Virus record (IMG/VR): IMGVR_UViG_3300009104_000065
Location: 1-34,365 of that record
DNA from: a virus
Length of the DNA stretch: 34,365 bases
Direction: 5' to 3' (one strand)
Notes under the pieces: model-generated
Database searches by the model: none
Seen by the model: only the letters and a program-made list of their open reading frames with translations
Told to the model about the DNA's origin: nothing
In this document: piece after piece, positions 20,860 through 29,206 of the stretch
Numbering within the stretch: position 1 is the stretch's first letter
How the letters are laid out: every line of letters starts with the position of its first letter
Made by a program: the position numbers and the translations under genes

Positions 20860-22044
20860 CTACAAGGTGGTTTTCCTGATATCGTCCATTTTCTTTTTCG
20901 GCACCTGTAGTATATATCGTTGTTCTACTACCTTGGGCTTTTCCTCTTCTACCCTACGAGCAATTAACCCAACAGAAGTGATTAGAAGAAGTATTGCCAG
21001 TGGGTCAAATACGAATATCAGAGCAAAAATGACAGCCCTAATGGCATTGTCAAGATACTTGACACTCTCGTCTTGACCGTATATTACTTCTGCAATATAC
21101 TTGATTGGGCCTACTTCCCTTTCAAATCCTAGTATTTCTTGGTCAAATACAAACTTTTCTTCCTTTAATTCTTCTATTGTATCATATATCTCATCGATTT
21201 GTCCAGTGTATTCTTCTGTGTCTGCAATTATATTATCTTGTGAATCTGTGTTTTGTGTCTGCAGTCTTCTAATTTCTGCATTTGCTTCATTGATAACTGT
21301 CTGTGCTTGTTCCCTGTATTTGTCAATGTTATCCTGTTGTTTGCTTATATCACTTGCAATTCGTTCTCGTTGGTCTCTTTGTTGTTCAAACAATTCGTTT
21401 GCCTGTGCAATATAATCAATCTTCTCTACCTCTCCAGCATCGAATATAGTAGCTTCCTCTAGTCTTATTATTTCAACACCTTTGTTTCTTAATTCATTTA
21501 CGGCAGCGTCTAAGATAGTCAGCTGACTTCTAATACTTGTTATGTTTCCTTCTGCATACTCAATATCACCCTGAACTCTCTCCCATGCACCATCTCTTAT
21601 GGTTATTTGAGCATTAACTGCGTCTGTTATATCATATTGTCCTGTCCCTAGAGATTCTATCCTGTTCTCTAGCGTGAGAATCTTATTCTCTTCTCGCTCA
21701 ATAATGTTTTCTATTCGGGTAATCTCTGACTGTGCAACACCAGTTGCATATGAAGTGTCTGAACTAGCTTTGGCAAGGTATCCAAAAATACCTAATGAGG
21801 TGATTAACATGAGAACAAACACGGAGAGTGCAAGGTAGTATTTCATGAAACCTAACCTGTCCCATACTAAGTGTAAGTATGCAGCGGTAACTATCTTTCC
21901 AAATTCTAGAACAGATGCCATGACTACGACACCAAGATATGCTCCAGCAAATATGGTTGCGAGACCAAGAATACTAAAGTATGCAGCGATGCCTGCAATG
22001 CTTAGGCTTGTGAATAGTGCTAACAGATTCAATAATTTCATCAT
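20860..22044 (-). CDS. membrane-anchored coiled-coil protein
   Basis: A 394-residue protein with three N-terminal spans (about 4-22, 26-50 and 70-90), a long coiled coil (about 100-330, Glu/Gln/Ile-rich with repeated QRDQRER, KQQDNID and EEYTGQIDEI stretches), a further span near 336-362 (AVIFALIFVFDPLAILLLI) and a basic cytoplasmic tail. The layout recalls phage and bacterial DUF4407-like membrane proteins. The role is unknown; tethering or membrane remodelling is inference. Confidence 0.65.
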   Translation of the reverse strand: MMKLLNLLALFTSLSIAGIAAYFSILGLATIFAGAYLGVVVMASVLEFGKIVTAAYLHLVWDRLGFMKYYLALSVFVLMLITSLGIFGYLAKASSDTSYATGVAQSEITRIENIIEREENKILTLENRIESLGTGQYDITDAVNAQITIRDGAWERVQGDIEYAEGNITSIRSQLTILDAAVNELRNKGVEIIRLEEATIFDAGEVEKIDYIAQANELFEQQRDQRERIASDISKQQDNIDKYREQAQTVINEANAEIRRLQTQNTDSQDNIIADTEEYTGQIDEIYDTIEELKEEKFVFDQEILGFEREVGPIKYIAEVIYGQDESVKYLDNAIRAVIFALIFVFDPLAILLLITSVGLIARRVEEEKPKVVEQRYILQVPKKKMDDIRKTTL

Positions 22045-22078
22045 AAATTATGTTAGTTCTATGACATAGAGTTTCTCA

Positions 22079-22651
22079 TTAATATACATCTTCTGCACTC
22101 ACAAAGACTCTGTTTGTTCCAACAAACCCTTCGTAAACAGAAATACCAAATACTTTAGTGACTTCACCTTTAATTTCTACTGCTGTTTTAGGTTTGTATA
22201 ATGTTTCATCAAATTCATTCTTGAAACGGAGTCTATATGTCCCCTTGTGTAGGTTAGGTAAATCTAATGTCTCTGTAATAAGTTCAGGATTAAAGTTATC
22301 ACTCTCCTTTAAATATCTGTAGAACTTTTCATAAAGTTCTTCAGCTTGTTCGTCAGAAAGTTCACAATGTTCCTTAAGTAATGCAAGTGCTACAGCGTAT
22401 GAAGCAAACTGTGTTTTACCGAATGGAACTTTGTTGATAATCCTTTTTAAATTGAAAACTAATCTATGCAACATAGTAAGAGAGCTCTTTTCTATCTTAG
22501 TCTTTGGAACATTCTTTGTCCCGTCTGCAAGTGTCTTAATTCTCTTTCCTTTTGCGTCAATAAACCCAAGTTGGTATGCCTTTTGTTTATTCCAAGGTGT
22601 TACCAATAATTTGAGTATGCGAAAGACTATTAGTGTATCTATAATTCTCAT
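22079..22651 (-). CDS. conserved phage protein, late
   Basis: A 190-residue protein: LLVTPWNKQKAYQLGFIDAKGKR near the start, a helix LHRLVFNLKRIINKVPFGKT (about 61-80), an Ala-rich helix, then strands (TYRLRFKNEFDE, AVEIKGEVTKVFG). I recall this arrangement from conserved virion-region proteins of T4-like marine phages. No enzymatic motif. A CTAAATA motif ends 5 nt before the ATG with no ribosome-binding site, so it opens a late, probably leaderless, transcript. Confidence 0.65.
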   Translation of the reverse strand: MRIIDTLIVFRILKLLVTPWNKQKAYQLGFIDAKGKRIKTLADGTKNVPKTKIEKSSLTMLHRLVFNLKRIINKVPFGKTQFASYAVALALLKEHCELSDEQAEELYEKFYRYLKESDNFNPELITETLDLPNLHKGTYRLRFKNEFDETLYKPKTAVEIKGEVTKVFGISVYEGFVGTNRVFVSAEDVY

Positions 22652-22656
22652 ACAAC

Positions 22657-22663
22657 TATTTAG
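22657..22663 (-). promoter_or_regulatory. T4-like late promoter (CTAAATA), leaderless geometry
   Basis: Minus-strand CTAAATA, 5 nt before the ATG at 22651. No Shine-Dalgarno is present between or just before them. Confidence 0.6.
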
Positions 22664-22669
22664 GTATTT

Positions 22670-23041
22670 TTAGAGTTCTCTTAATCGAGATGCTAGAGGT
22701 TCGTCTATTTTTATATCAGTTTTCCATGATTCATCTATATACCCTAGGTATAATAACATGGTCTTTATTGAAGTCCAATATTTGTCGTCTTTGATTTTAA
22801 AGTCTAGCATTCTCATGCATGGATCATAGCCAAATACATTAAAGAGACAAATAAGGTGGTTTAACATGAGTCTTTCTCTCATTTCACCATTCGTATGATA
22901 ACGGTGTAGTAACCGTTTGAGATATCTGAACCTTCTTAAGTCTTCTTGGAAGTCCTCAACCGACTCACATTGTGGGTCGTCATAATGCTTCATTGCATAT
23001 GCTTGAAAGTTCTTTGCAGTGATTTTGTCAAATAGACTCAT
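22670..23041 (-). CDS. conserved phage protein (DUF7207-like)
   Basis: A 123-residue helical protein: AMKHYDDPQCESVEDFQEDLRRFRYLKRLLHRYH, then RERLMLNHLICLFNVFG and YWTSIKTMLLYLGYI. I recall this pattern in T4-like phages as a DUF7207-type protein of unknown function in the virion gene region. A CTAAATA motif is 10 nt upstream of the ATG. Confidence 0.7.
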   Translation of the reverse strand: MSLFDKITAKNFQAYAMKHYDDPQCESVEDFQEDLRRFRYLKRLLHRYHTNGEMRERLMLNHLICLFNVFGYDPCMRMLDFKIKDDKYWTSIKTMLLYLGYIDESWKTDIKIDEPLASRLREL

Positions 23042-23051
23042 AATATATTAA

Positions 23052-23058
23052 TATTTAG
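23052..23058 (-). promoter_or_regulatory. T4-like late promoter motif (CTAAATA)
   Basis: Minus-strand CTAAATA, 10 nt before the ATG at 23041. The leader would be about 5 nt. Confidence 0.5.
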
Positions 23059-23162
23059 ACACCCCGAAGGGATAAGATATACGACCTCTGACTTGGCCTT
23101 CACTATTAAGAAGTAGGGCCGTATCTCTACGGGACTCCTCTCTTCCCTAATTATCTCTTGGT

Positions 23163-23201
23163 ATTAGTCTCACCCTTTCTTCAAAGTGGGTTTAGACTAA
23201 T
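23163..23201. other. long hairpin at gene end
   Basis: ATTAGTCT/AGACTAAT arms (8 bp) with an inner ACCC/GGGT step, spanning the stop of the 23192-23614 gene. No T-run follows on either strand, so it is not a classical terminator; 3'-end protection or processing is possible. The remaining 120 nt to the next late promoter hold smaller hairpins (CCGT..ACGG) and no gene. Confidence 0.5.
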
Positions 23202-23614
23202 GAGCCGTATACCTTATAGCAACCATTTTCTAGTTGCTCGTATCTCACATGAAGTGAGACAACCTTCTCTTCCTTTTCGATTTCATCGATTTCTGAGTCA
23301 ACAGTTTTACCGATAATCTCTCCATATCTAGAGAAGTTTAAATCGAACTCACCTGATTCGGTGAATTCTAACTCGGCATCTGCAGACTGCCGATTTAAAC
23401 CTAATTGACTAAGTTTTGCAGCCATTTGTTCAACTGCTGCTTGTGGGTTCATGTATTCTGATACTGCAGTATGTCCCAATATTGCATTAACCTTAGCCTT
23501 GACATCTGCATCATCGATGTCGTGAGGAATTTGCTCTGAACTTAGTCCAGCTGTGTCATGGTAATCCGAAGAACCATGCATTTCACTAATAAATGTTTTA
23601 AATGATTTTGTCAT
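23192..23614 (-). CDS. late protein with capsid-targeting-like N-terminus
   Basis: A 140-residue protein starting MTKSFKTFISEMHGS. The first 11 residues resemble the T4 capsid-targeting leader (MKTYQEFIAEA), ending in the I-S-E form cut by the gp21 protease. The rest has a helical middle (AVEQMAAKLSQLG) and strands (ELEFTESGEFDLNFSRYGE, VVSLHVRYEQLENGCYKVYG). It may be a packaged or head-associated protein; this is inference. A hairpin covers its stop. Confidence 0.6.
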   Translation of the reverse strand: MTKSFKTFISEMHGSSDYHDTAGLSSEQIPHDIDDADVKAKVNAILGHTAVSEYMNPQAAVEQMAAKLSQLGLNRQSADAELEFTESGEFDLNFSRYGEIIGKTVDSEIDEIEKEEKVVSLHVRYEQLENGCYKVYGSLV

Positions 23615-23618
23615 AACC

Positions 23619-23882
23619 TTACTCTATGTTTGCGACACCTACTCCTAAAACTTCTGCGTTAGCTGCAAAGATTTCATCTGATTGGGTTTTCCCAACAATC
23701 TCAACAGCACCACTCTTTAGAGTAAATGTTCCGATTAATACACCTGCTGAGGTTTCTACTGATATTAATCTATCAGTTGTTCCACTGTTGCACAGCCTAA
23801 CCGCGGTAGATTTACCGAAGTTTGAGCCGTTCGTTGTGGAAGTTCCACATGCAGCTTCTGTGCCTAAAACTTTAACTTTCAT
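23619..23882 (-). CDS. small virion structural protein (putative)
   Basis: An 87-residue protein, Gly/Ser/Thr/Val-rich, with strands LISVETSAGVLIGTFTLKSGAVEIVGK and DEIFAANAEVLGVGVANI. Short beta-sandwich proteins of this kind (decoration or head-fibre-like) accompany virion genes in marine myoviruses. The call rests on composition and on its place next to the Ig-like protein. Confidence 0.55.
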   Translation of the reverse strand: MKVKVLGTEAACGTSTTNGSNFGKSTAVRLCNSGTTDRLISVETSAGVLIGTFTLKSGAVEIVGKTQSDEIFAANAEVLGVGVANIE

Positions 23883-23896
23883 GATTTAACTTCCTA

Positions 23897-24475
23897 TTAT
23901 GCTACTACTGTAATTGTTCCAGCAGTTGTTCCGATTCCAGCAGAAGAAGTAATGGTTGCGTTTCCACCACCAACTGTATCTACTATTGTTGAACCACCTG
24001 CGTGAGCTACAGCATTTGCACCAAAACTCAATACATCATCAGCATTAGTCGCAGCGTTTGCAGCTCCGATTGCTAATGAGAAAGTGAGTTGGTTAGTTGT
24101 TGAACCTGAAGCGTATACTAATACATGTGGGCCTCTACCTGATCCACTACCTTGGTTTCCGTTAGTAACGGATAAAGTAGGTGAACCTGTAACGGTAACA
24201 GCTTCGTTATAACTTACTGTTGCAGATAATGTTCCACCAGCACTCTTATCGAATTCTGTTGATACCCAATCTATAGCAGTAATGTCTGCTTGGCCAATAT
24301 CTGTTGCAAGACCAGTATTACTTCCGACTGCTACTAAAAGTTCCTCTTGGGTTCTAGACCCTACAACTTTTCTTAGCACCCAACCGGCTGCACTTGCAAA
24401 TGTATTAGATTTATCTGTTGCTGATAAGTATTTTGGTTTTGCTTCATCAGCGTCTGATACTCCCCATAATGCCAT
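23897..24475 (-). CDS. virion structural protein with Ig-like repeat
   Basis: A 192-residue protein. The N-terminal segment (MALWGVSDADEAKPKYL, about 1-40) is typical of marine myovirus structural proteins. At about 76-145 there is a beta-sandwich with the signature of SwmB-like Ig repeats (GTLSATVSYNEAVTVTGSPT, then VLVYASGSTTNQLTFSLAI). It is rich in Gly, Ala, Thr and Ser. It is probably surface-exposed on the particle. The role in attachment or capsid decoration is inference. Confidence 0.65.
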   Translation of the reverse strand: MALWGVSDADEAKPKYLSATDKSNTFASAAGWVLRKVVGSRTQEELLVAVGSNTGLATDIGQADITAIDWVSTEFDKSAGGTLSATVSYNEAVTVTGSPTLSVTNGNQGSGSGRGPHVLVYASGSTTNQLTFSLAIGAANAATNADDVLSFGANAVAHAGGSTIVDTVGGGNATITSSAGIGTTAGTITVVA

Positions 24476-24490
24476 TTTATTTTCCTCTCT

Positions 24491-25066
24491 TTATGATGCG
24501 ACTTTTAAAATATCTTTAAAAGTCTTTTTAAATGATTTTGCGTCTTTTTGCAATAGTCTAGTGTATTTATCACGAATGGGAGCCTTAAGAGTCATTAAAG
24601 CGTCATGAACTTTGATTGCATCTTTATATTTGACTTTAATCTTTTTCATGTCGTCTGTTCTGACTTCATCATTCCTTTTCGTGTCAGTAAACTTCCTTAA
24701 TTGCATTAACATGTTTGCATCAGGTCTTAATTGCATTCCCTGTGCTTTACTGTTAAATGCATCGATAGCTCTATCTATTACTTCGTCTTCTTGAGCTTCA
24801 GAATATTTATTTCCTCCACCCATATTAGCAATTTTATCTATCTTTGCAAGAAGGTCTTTCTCGTTCTTTGCCTTTGCAACTGCTCGGGCAATCTTCTTAT
24901 TACCAGCATCGGACATCATTCCGAAGTCTGCAGTCTTTTCCATAACTGCATTGACTAACTTAGCGTCCTTTACATAACCTAACTTCTTTAACTTTTCCTT
25001 AAAGAGCTTAGTTCTAGCGTCTGTAGTAAGAATTTTTTGAACTTCTGCTGCCGTCAACTTATCCAT
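24491..25066 (-). CDS. hypothetical late protein, helical and Lys-rich
   Basis: A 191-residue protein, almost all helix, high in Lys, Ala and Asp (LFKEKLKKLGYVKDAKL, KKIARAVAKAKNEKDLL, CT-end KSFKKTFKDILKV). AGGGA precedes the ATG. It lies between structural genes and could be an internal or assembly protein. Not recognised. Confidence 0.6.
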   Translation of the reverse strand: MDKLTAAEVQKILTTDARTKLFKEKLKKLGYVKDAKLVNAVMEKTADFGMMSDAGNKKIARAVAKAKNEKDLLAKIDKIANMGGGNKYSEAQEDEVIDRAIDAFNSKAQGMQLRPDANMLMQLRKFTDTKRNDEVRTDDMKKIKVKYKDAIKVHDALMTLKAPIRDKYTRLLQKDAKSFKKTFKDILKVAS

Positions 25067-25075
25067 GGTAGTTCC

Positions 25076-26869
25076 CTACTTGTATAAGTGTCCACCGTGA
25101 TATGCACGAGGATATTTAGCAACATAGTCTATGTATCTTTGGTCTGTGACATTACCTCTTGCCCCTTTTGCTGGTGCTTTCCAGCCGGCTGGTTTAAATA
25201 TGTCACCTGTTTCTATTTCTATAAATGCATGGATAGAACCTGCTCTGCCCATTTCATGTTCTTCAACACGGTAATATTTACTAGCCTTTCTGGCTACTAT
25301 TTTGGTTCCTCTTTCTTTATGCATCTTTGCAAACTCACCACTGTTGATCTGTTTGTTAATGGCATCTTCATACTTCTTAACACCATCTTCAATAGAATGG
25401 TCAGATTGCACTCCACCAGTCATTGTTGATGGTAATACTGGTGCTTCTTGGATACTCTGTATGGGTTTTTCCTCCCCAGCTTTCCAACTCTCTTCCTGTA
25501 AACTCATATTTCTGAAAGAATCCATAACATTTAACTGTTCTTGGTAAGGATAGCCCTTTTTCTTAAGTGGATTTTGGAATTTCTTTGCACCTAATGAATC
25601 GTCGCCTTCACTAATTGATTCTTCTTTAAATAAAGCACCGATATCTCCGCCTGAAACATAATCTGGCAACATTTTTTCTAAATCATTATGAGTGACTTTT
25701 TTCATCTTCTTAACTTTAGAAGCAAACCCTTTCATTGTTTTGGACTTCATCATCTTCTTAGCAATGTCTTGGCCATTATGAGGTGTGTCCATAGGGTCTT
25801 TCTTCTCAACGACTTTTCTTTGGTCTTTTTCTGCAACTCTTCGTCTTGCACCGTCTTTAGATATCCACTCGTTTTGTTCGTCTTCCTCTTTCATGCCCAT
25901 AACTTTATGTGCAAGTTTAACTAGAGTTTCTAGAGGTGCCTTTTCGATTTTCTTTTTGTTTGAATCGTTGACTTTATCGTATGCTTTTACTACAACACTT
26001 GCAGTAAACATGTCAACCATGGTTCCTTTAATCTTTTGTGCTTGTTTGTTTTTAACTATGTCTTGCATTACTGCAAATGCAGAAGCTTCCATTAAAGTTT
26101 TTCCGTCACCATAATCAAAACTGTTGTATTGAATCAATGATAACTTAGGCATATTCATTAGTCTTCTTCCAGTAGACATTATCTTTCTCATACTATTGAG
26201 AACTTTATCAACATCTTTTTCTTTACCAACTACTATGAATGAGTCATTACCAACTATTCCACCATGTTTCATTGGGCCATTATATCCTAATAGTCCTTTC
26301 TTTGCAGCTGCCTTTAACATTTTCTCTGCTTTTTCAGGGTCAGAAGAATTGAATTGAATCTTAACTAATTGGTCTAGGAAAGGTTCTGCTCCTTCGGGAA
26401 GGGTATTATCTAACCACTGGTCAAATTCATCAGGGTCGTCTGTTTTGATTTCACCATTTTTGATTGCCCAGTATGCAAATGCCATTGCAGCGTCTTGTGA
26501 TAGACCTTTATTGTTGTTGTAATTCTTAATATCCTTTTTAAACATTTGGAATAATTGTTTGAGGGATTTTCCTTCATTGATTTCATAAGATTCGTTTGCA
26601 TACTTCAATGCAAATTTAACTTCTTTGGAGTTTCTTACCTTTTTTCCGTAGAACTTTTGAATTTCTTTTCCAGCGACATCCATTGCTCCACCAAGGTCTA
26701 ATGCAACCTCGACAGCCTTTCTAATTTCAGGGTCTTTAACTTTGTATTTACGGAAATATGCAGAAACTTCTTTACCCGAGAGTTTTGATTTACCCATAGG
26801 CCCTAGAGCATCGACTTTACCGTCTTTGTCTAGAATTTTTCTTTCTTTTAGGTCTTGCCAGATATTCAT
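25076..26869 (-). CDS. large late protein, possible internal virion protein
   Basis: A 597-residue protein with three parts. About 1-120 is helical and Lys-rich (KVKDPEIRKAVEVALD). About 120-330 is a globular domain (DAAMAFAYWAIKNGE, KHGGIVGNDSFIVVGKEK, SLIQYNSFDYGDGK). After a charged linker comes a small C-terminal domain ending in IHAFIEIETGDIFKPAGWKA.. and YHGGHLYK. I recall that last motif as a recurrent module in phage proteins. E-G sites after INE and ISE (YEINEGKS, ESISEGDD) look like prohead protease sites. AGGAG precedes the ATG. Confidence 0.6.
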   Translation of the reverse strand: MNIWQDLKERKILDKDGKVDALGPMGKSKLSGKEVSAYFRKYKVKDPEIRKAVEVALDLGGAMDVAGKEIQKFYGKKVRNSKEVKFALKYANESYEINEGKSLKQLFQMFKKDIKNYNNNKGLSQDAAMAFAYWAIKNGEIKTDDPDEFDQWLDNTLPEGAEPFLDQLVKIQFNSSDPEKAEKMLKAAAKKGLLGYNGPMKHGGIVGNDSFIVVGKEKDVDKVLNSMRKIMSTGRRLMNMPKLSLIQYNSFDYGDGKTLMEASAFAVMQDIVKNKQAQKIKGTMVDMFTASVVVKAYDKVNDSNKKKIEKAPLETLVKLAHKVMGMKEEDEQNEWISKDGARRRVAEKDQRKVVEKKDPMDTPHNGQDIAKKMMKSKTMKGFASKVKKMKKVTHNDLEKMLPDYVSGGDIGALFKEESISEGDDSLGAKKFQNPLKKKGYPYQEQLNVMDSFRNMSLQEESWKAGEEKPIQSIQEAPVLPSTMTGGVQSDHSIEDGVKKYEDAINKQINSGEFAKMHKERGTKIVARKASKYYRVEEHEMGRAGSIHAFIEIETGDIFKPAGWKAPAKGARGNVTDQRYIDYVAKYPRAYHGGHLYK

Positions 26870-26878
26870 AGGGGTCTC

Positions 26879-27538
26879 CTAGTATCCGAACATCATATCG
26901 AATAGTTCAGGGTCATGTTTGTCTATGATTTGACCAATTTCTTCTCTAGGCATTGTTTCCATACCCATGAATAATTTGTCCATCAATTTGATAGACCTCT
27001 TACTAAGGATTTCCATGTCATCATACATTTCTGTCTCGATGCCTTTCTTGAATTCCTTAATAAATTGTTCGATCTCTTTAGTATCAAACCCTTCTTTCTT
27101 CTCTCTCTTTAAGATTTTGGTAGTATCTTGAACTATTTTATTTGCTTTCGGGGATTTGTATTTGCCTTTCTTAGCTTCATCTAAAGACTCGTCTTTTGTC
27201 CAATTCTTTTCAATGTAGTTATAGAATTCTTTTTCTTTATCACCTTTAAGTTCTGATGGAGAACTAACACCAAACTTTTTCAGTGCAGCTTTAAAGAACT
27301 TTTGATATGCAGACTGGTCATCTTCTTCGATGCCCAATTTCTTCATTTCTTTTCCGATTTTCTTATCGATTTTTAGGACTGATGCAGAAGTAGGTTTTTG
27401 ACCATCTCCTATTAGTCTAGCTTTTTGTAGTAATAGGTCTGAATATTTAAGGTATTTACCTTCATTCATTTCTTCTTGATATAGTAAGAGCTCCTTAACG
27501 GAATCAACTAATCCAGCTGGTAAATCTTTTATACTCAT
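26879..27538 (-). CDS. late helical Lys/Glu-rich protein
   Basis: A 219-residue protein starting MSIKDLPAGLVDSVKELL, then EEMNEGKYLKYSDLL, a charged middle (KIDKKIGKEMKKLG, KKFGVSSPSELKGDKEKEF) and an acidic C-terminus ending HDPELFDMMFGY. It is mostly alpha-helical. DESLDEAKKGK and EEMNEGK hold possible prohead-protease sites. It overlaps the acidic gene upstream as ATGA. It could be a scaffold or internal protein; the function is not recognised. Confidence 0.6.
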   Translation of the reverse strand: MSIKDLPAGLVDSVKELLLYQEEMNEGKYLKYSDLLLQKARLIGDGQKPTSASVLKIDKKIGKEMKKLGIEEDDQSAYQKFFKAALKKFGVSSPSELKGDKEKEFYNYIEKNWTKDESLDEAKKGKYKSPKANKIVQDTTKILKREKKEGFDTKEIEQFIKEFKKGIETEMYDDMEILSKRSIKLMDKLFMGMETMPREEIGQIIDKHDPELFDMMFGY

Positions 27539-27963
27539 TGTTGGAGTTCTCCTTTCTCAAAGTAGTTAAACATTTTCTGTTTACCTTCTTCATTGAGCTT
27601 TAATTGCTTTGCAAGACGGCCTAACATGTTTCTTTCTGTTAGTTTTTCGATAGTCTTTTCAACTGAAACTTTTTCTTCTTTTACTTGTTTATCAACACCG
27701 TCTGAATCAGGGTCAATACCGTCTGAATCTTTGTCGATTTCTTCTTCAACAGACTCTTCTTGTGCTTCTGCAACGATTTCCTGACCACATGACTCACATG
27801 TTTCGGGTTTTTCAGCTGCTTCAGCAAATGCAGTCTTTAACTCTTCTTCGATTTGATCGTTTAAAATATCGTCTGCACTTTTCTCTACTGAACCTTCTTT
27901 TAGTGCGACATGATTTCTAACTTGTGCTAGTTTATCTTTCCAGTTTTCTGATTTGAATGTCAT
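27535..27963 (-). CDS. acidic protein with tandem DxDxDG loops
   Basis: A 142-residue very acidic protein. Residues 77-91 (DKDSDGIDPDSDGVD) are two adjacent DxDxDGxD loops, the calcium-binding pattern of type-3 thrombospondin and EF-hand-like repeats. A CESCGQ pair at 56-61 could bind metal. LKEG (21-24) is a possible prohead-protease site. It is opened by a perfect TATAAATA 8 nt before the ATG. The function is unknown; calcium-dependent assembly is inference. Confidence 0.55.
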   Translation of the reverse strand: MTFKSENWKDKLAQVRNHVALKEGSVEKSADDILNDQIEEELKTAFAEAAEKPETCESCGQEIVAEAQEESVEEEIDKDSDGIDPDSDGVDKQVKEEKVSVEKTIEKLTERNMLGRLAKQLKLNEEGKQKMFNYFEKGELQQ

Positions 27964-27971
27964 AACAGTAT

Positions 27972-27979
27972 TATTTATA
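27972..27979 (-). promoter_or_regulatory. T4-type late promoter (TATAAATA)
   Basis: A perfect TATAAATA, 8 nt before the ATG at 27963. The TAA stop of the upstream cupin-like gene lies inside it, so the promoter was fitted into coding sequence. Confidence 0.7.
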
Positions 27980-28253
27980 TAATCTCCAACCTAACGACAA
28001 GATTTCCTTGACCTTTAAGGACACGGTAAAACTTGTTTTTAGGAATATTATATTGTTTTCCTATCTCCATGATTACTGGTTGGTCTTCACCTATCTGTAA
28101 TTCCCAACCGTTGCTTGTAAATACTCTAACTCTTTTAGTGTCCTTTTCTTTAAACCATAAGTCATCACATTCGTTTTCGAAAGTTCTAATTGTATAGGAC
28201 TGGTTTGTCCCATGTTTTATAAAGCTCTCTTCTGTATATGGTTTCATGGTCAC
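27975..28253 (-). CDS. small cupin-like protein, GTG start
   Basis: A 92-residue beta-rich protein: LWFKEKDTKRVRVF, SNGWELQIGED, MEIGKQYNIPKNKFYRVLKGQGNLVVRLEI. The Gly-x-x-Tyr-x-Ile-Pro turn and the closing strands are like those of a small cupin barrel, with no obvious metal-binding His cluster. I kept GTG at 28251-28253 because CTAAATA ends exactly 5 nt before it, as at the other leaderless-type starts. The ATG two codons later (28247) is the alternative. Confidence 0.55.
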   Translation of the reverse strand: MTMKPYTEESFIKHGTNQSYTIRTFENECDDLWFKEKDTKRVRVFTSNGWELQIGEDQPVIMEIGKQYNIPKNKFYRVLKGQGNLVVRLEII

Positions 28254-28258
28254 TAAAG

Positions 28259-28265
28259 TATTTAG
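28259..28265 (-). promoter_or_regulatory. T4-like late promoter (CTAAATA), leaderless geometry
   Basis: Minus-strand CTAAATA, 5 nt before a GTG at 28253 and 11 nt before the next ATG. The spacing to GTG equals that at the other leaderless-type genes, which supports the GTG start. Confidence 0.55.
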
Positions 28266-28271
28266 TGTGGT

Positions 28272-28880
28272 CTATTTTACCTCTATATCCTCATTGTATG
28301 GATAGTCCTTTAAAGGATTGCCAAATACTTGAGAAAAATGTTTCTTAACCTTGTTCTTTTGTTCTTGAAAGAATTTTGTTTGCACTTCTATATACTCGTC
28401 CATGTCTTGGCCGGGCGTATCTTCTTGATAGGCTTTTCTTATCTCGTCTGTTCCCATCTCATGGACTCCGTTATCGTGTTTATTACCGTATGATTCCCAC
28501 CTCTTTCTAAGACCTTCGTCCTTCTTTTTCTTTTTCATTGTGGGAGGCATTGATATACTTGGCCCTGTGGAATTCATTGGTGCTTCTTCTACCATATCAC
28601 CTTCTTTACTTGAGGTGACCCATACCCTAGACCCTTTGGTCTCGTTATGTAGTTTCAGCATGTCTTCTTTAGACCCTGTTTTAACTACTTTGTTATCTAC
28701 AACTAATGCATAGGTTATCTCATCAGAAGTTTTACCTATTGCGTCTTCACCTACTTTGATAGTTTTTGACTCTTTTTTAAATTGTTTCCAAAAGGCAGCT
28801 CTTACTTTTTTAGATATCCTTGCTCTACCTTCCCAATCAGAAGACCTCTGTTTCAATCTATTTTCTCCAAATGACTTCAT
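28272..28880 (-). CDS. hypothetical late protein
   Basis: A 202-residue protein starting MKSFGENRLKQRSSDWEG, with a strand-rich middle (EITYALVVDNKVVKTGSKEDML, GSRVWVTSSKE), a Pro/Lys-rich linker (PSISMPPTMKKKKKDEGLRKR) and a charged C-terminus. The N-terminus starts like the capsid-targeting group but lacks a clear cleavage site. GAGGAAA is upstream. It overlaps the previous gene as ATGA. Function not recognised. Confidence 0.55.
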   Translation of the reverse strand: MKSFGENRLKQRSSDWEGRARISKKVRAAFWKQFKKESKTIKVGEDAIGKTSDEITYALVVDNKVVKTGSKEDMLKLHNETKGSRVWVTSSKEGDMVEEAPMNSTGPSISMPPTMKKKKKDEGLRKRWESYGNKHDNGVHEMGTDEIRKAYQEDTPGQDMDEYIEVQTKFFQEQKNKVKKHFSQVFGNPLKDYPYNEDIEVK

Positions 28881-29206
28881 TCTATTTCCTCATGTTCGTC
28901 CACATGATCATCAAATTCTTCTTGTAATTTCTTAACATCGTCTTGTAGATATTCAATATTTAAATCTTGAACGGCATCATCAGGTAAAGCTCCCAGCTCA
29001 CCTCTTGGCCATTTGATTCTAAATTCTTCATTCATTTCCACTGCATCTTGCATACGAATTACATCTAACTGTAACTGAGCTATTTGACCTGTTAATGTGA
29101 AATAGACTCCAGCTATAGATAATATTACAGCAAGTATTCCTATTAGACTTTTTACATCTATAGTTACTTGACTATTTTCTGTTATCGGTTTTACCTTGGG
29201 GCTCAT
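28877..29206 (-). CDS. membrane-anchored coiled-coil protein
   Basis: A 109-residue protein with one span (about 22-44, SLIGILAVILSIAGVYFTLTG), then a coiled coil (IAQLQLDVIRMQDAVEM, YLQDDVKKLQEEFDDHVDEHEE) ending acidic. The ATG at 29204-29206 overlaps the upstream stop as ATGA; a longer start at 29221 is less likely. The size and shape are like inner-membrane spanins or holin partners, but a spanin pair is already present elsewhere. Function unknown. Confidence 0.6.
   Translation of the reverse strand: MSPKVKPITENSQVTIDVKSLIGILAVILSIAGVYFTLTGQIAQLQLDVIRMQDAVEMNEEFRIKWPRGELGALPDDAVQDLNIEYLQDDVKKLQEEFDDHVDEHEEIE

Noticed and set aside
22045-22078. Inverted repeat TCTATG/CATAGA after the coiled-coil membrane gene as a terminator
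   Set aside because: Stem of six with almost no loop and no T-run on either strand.
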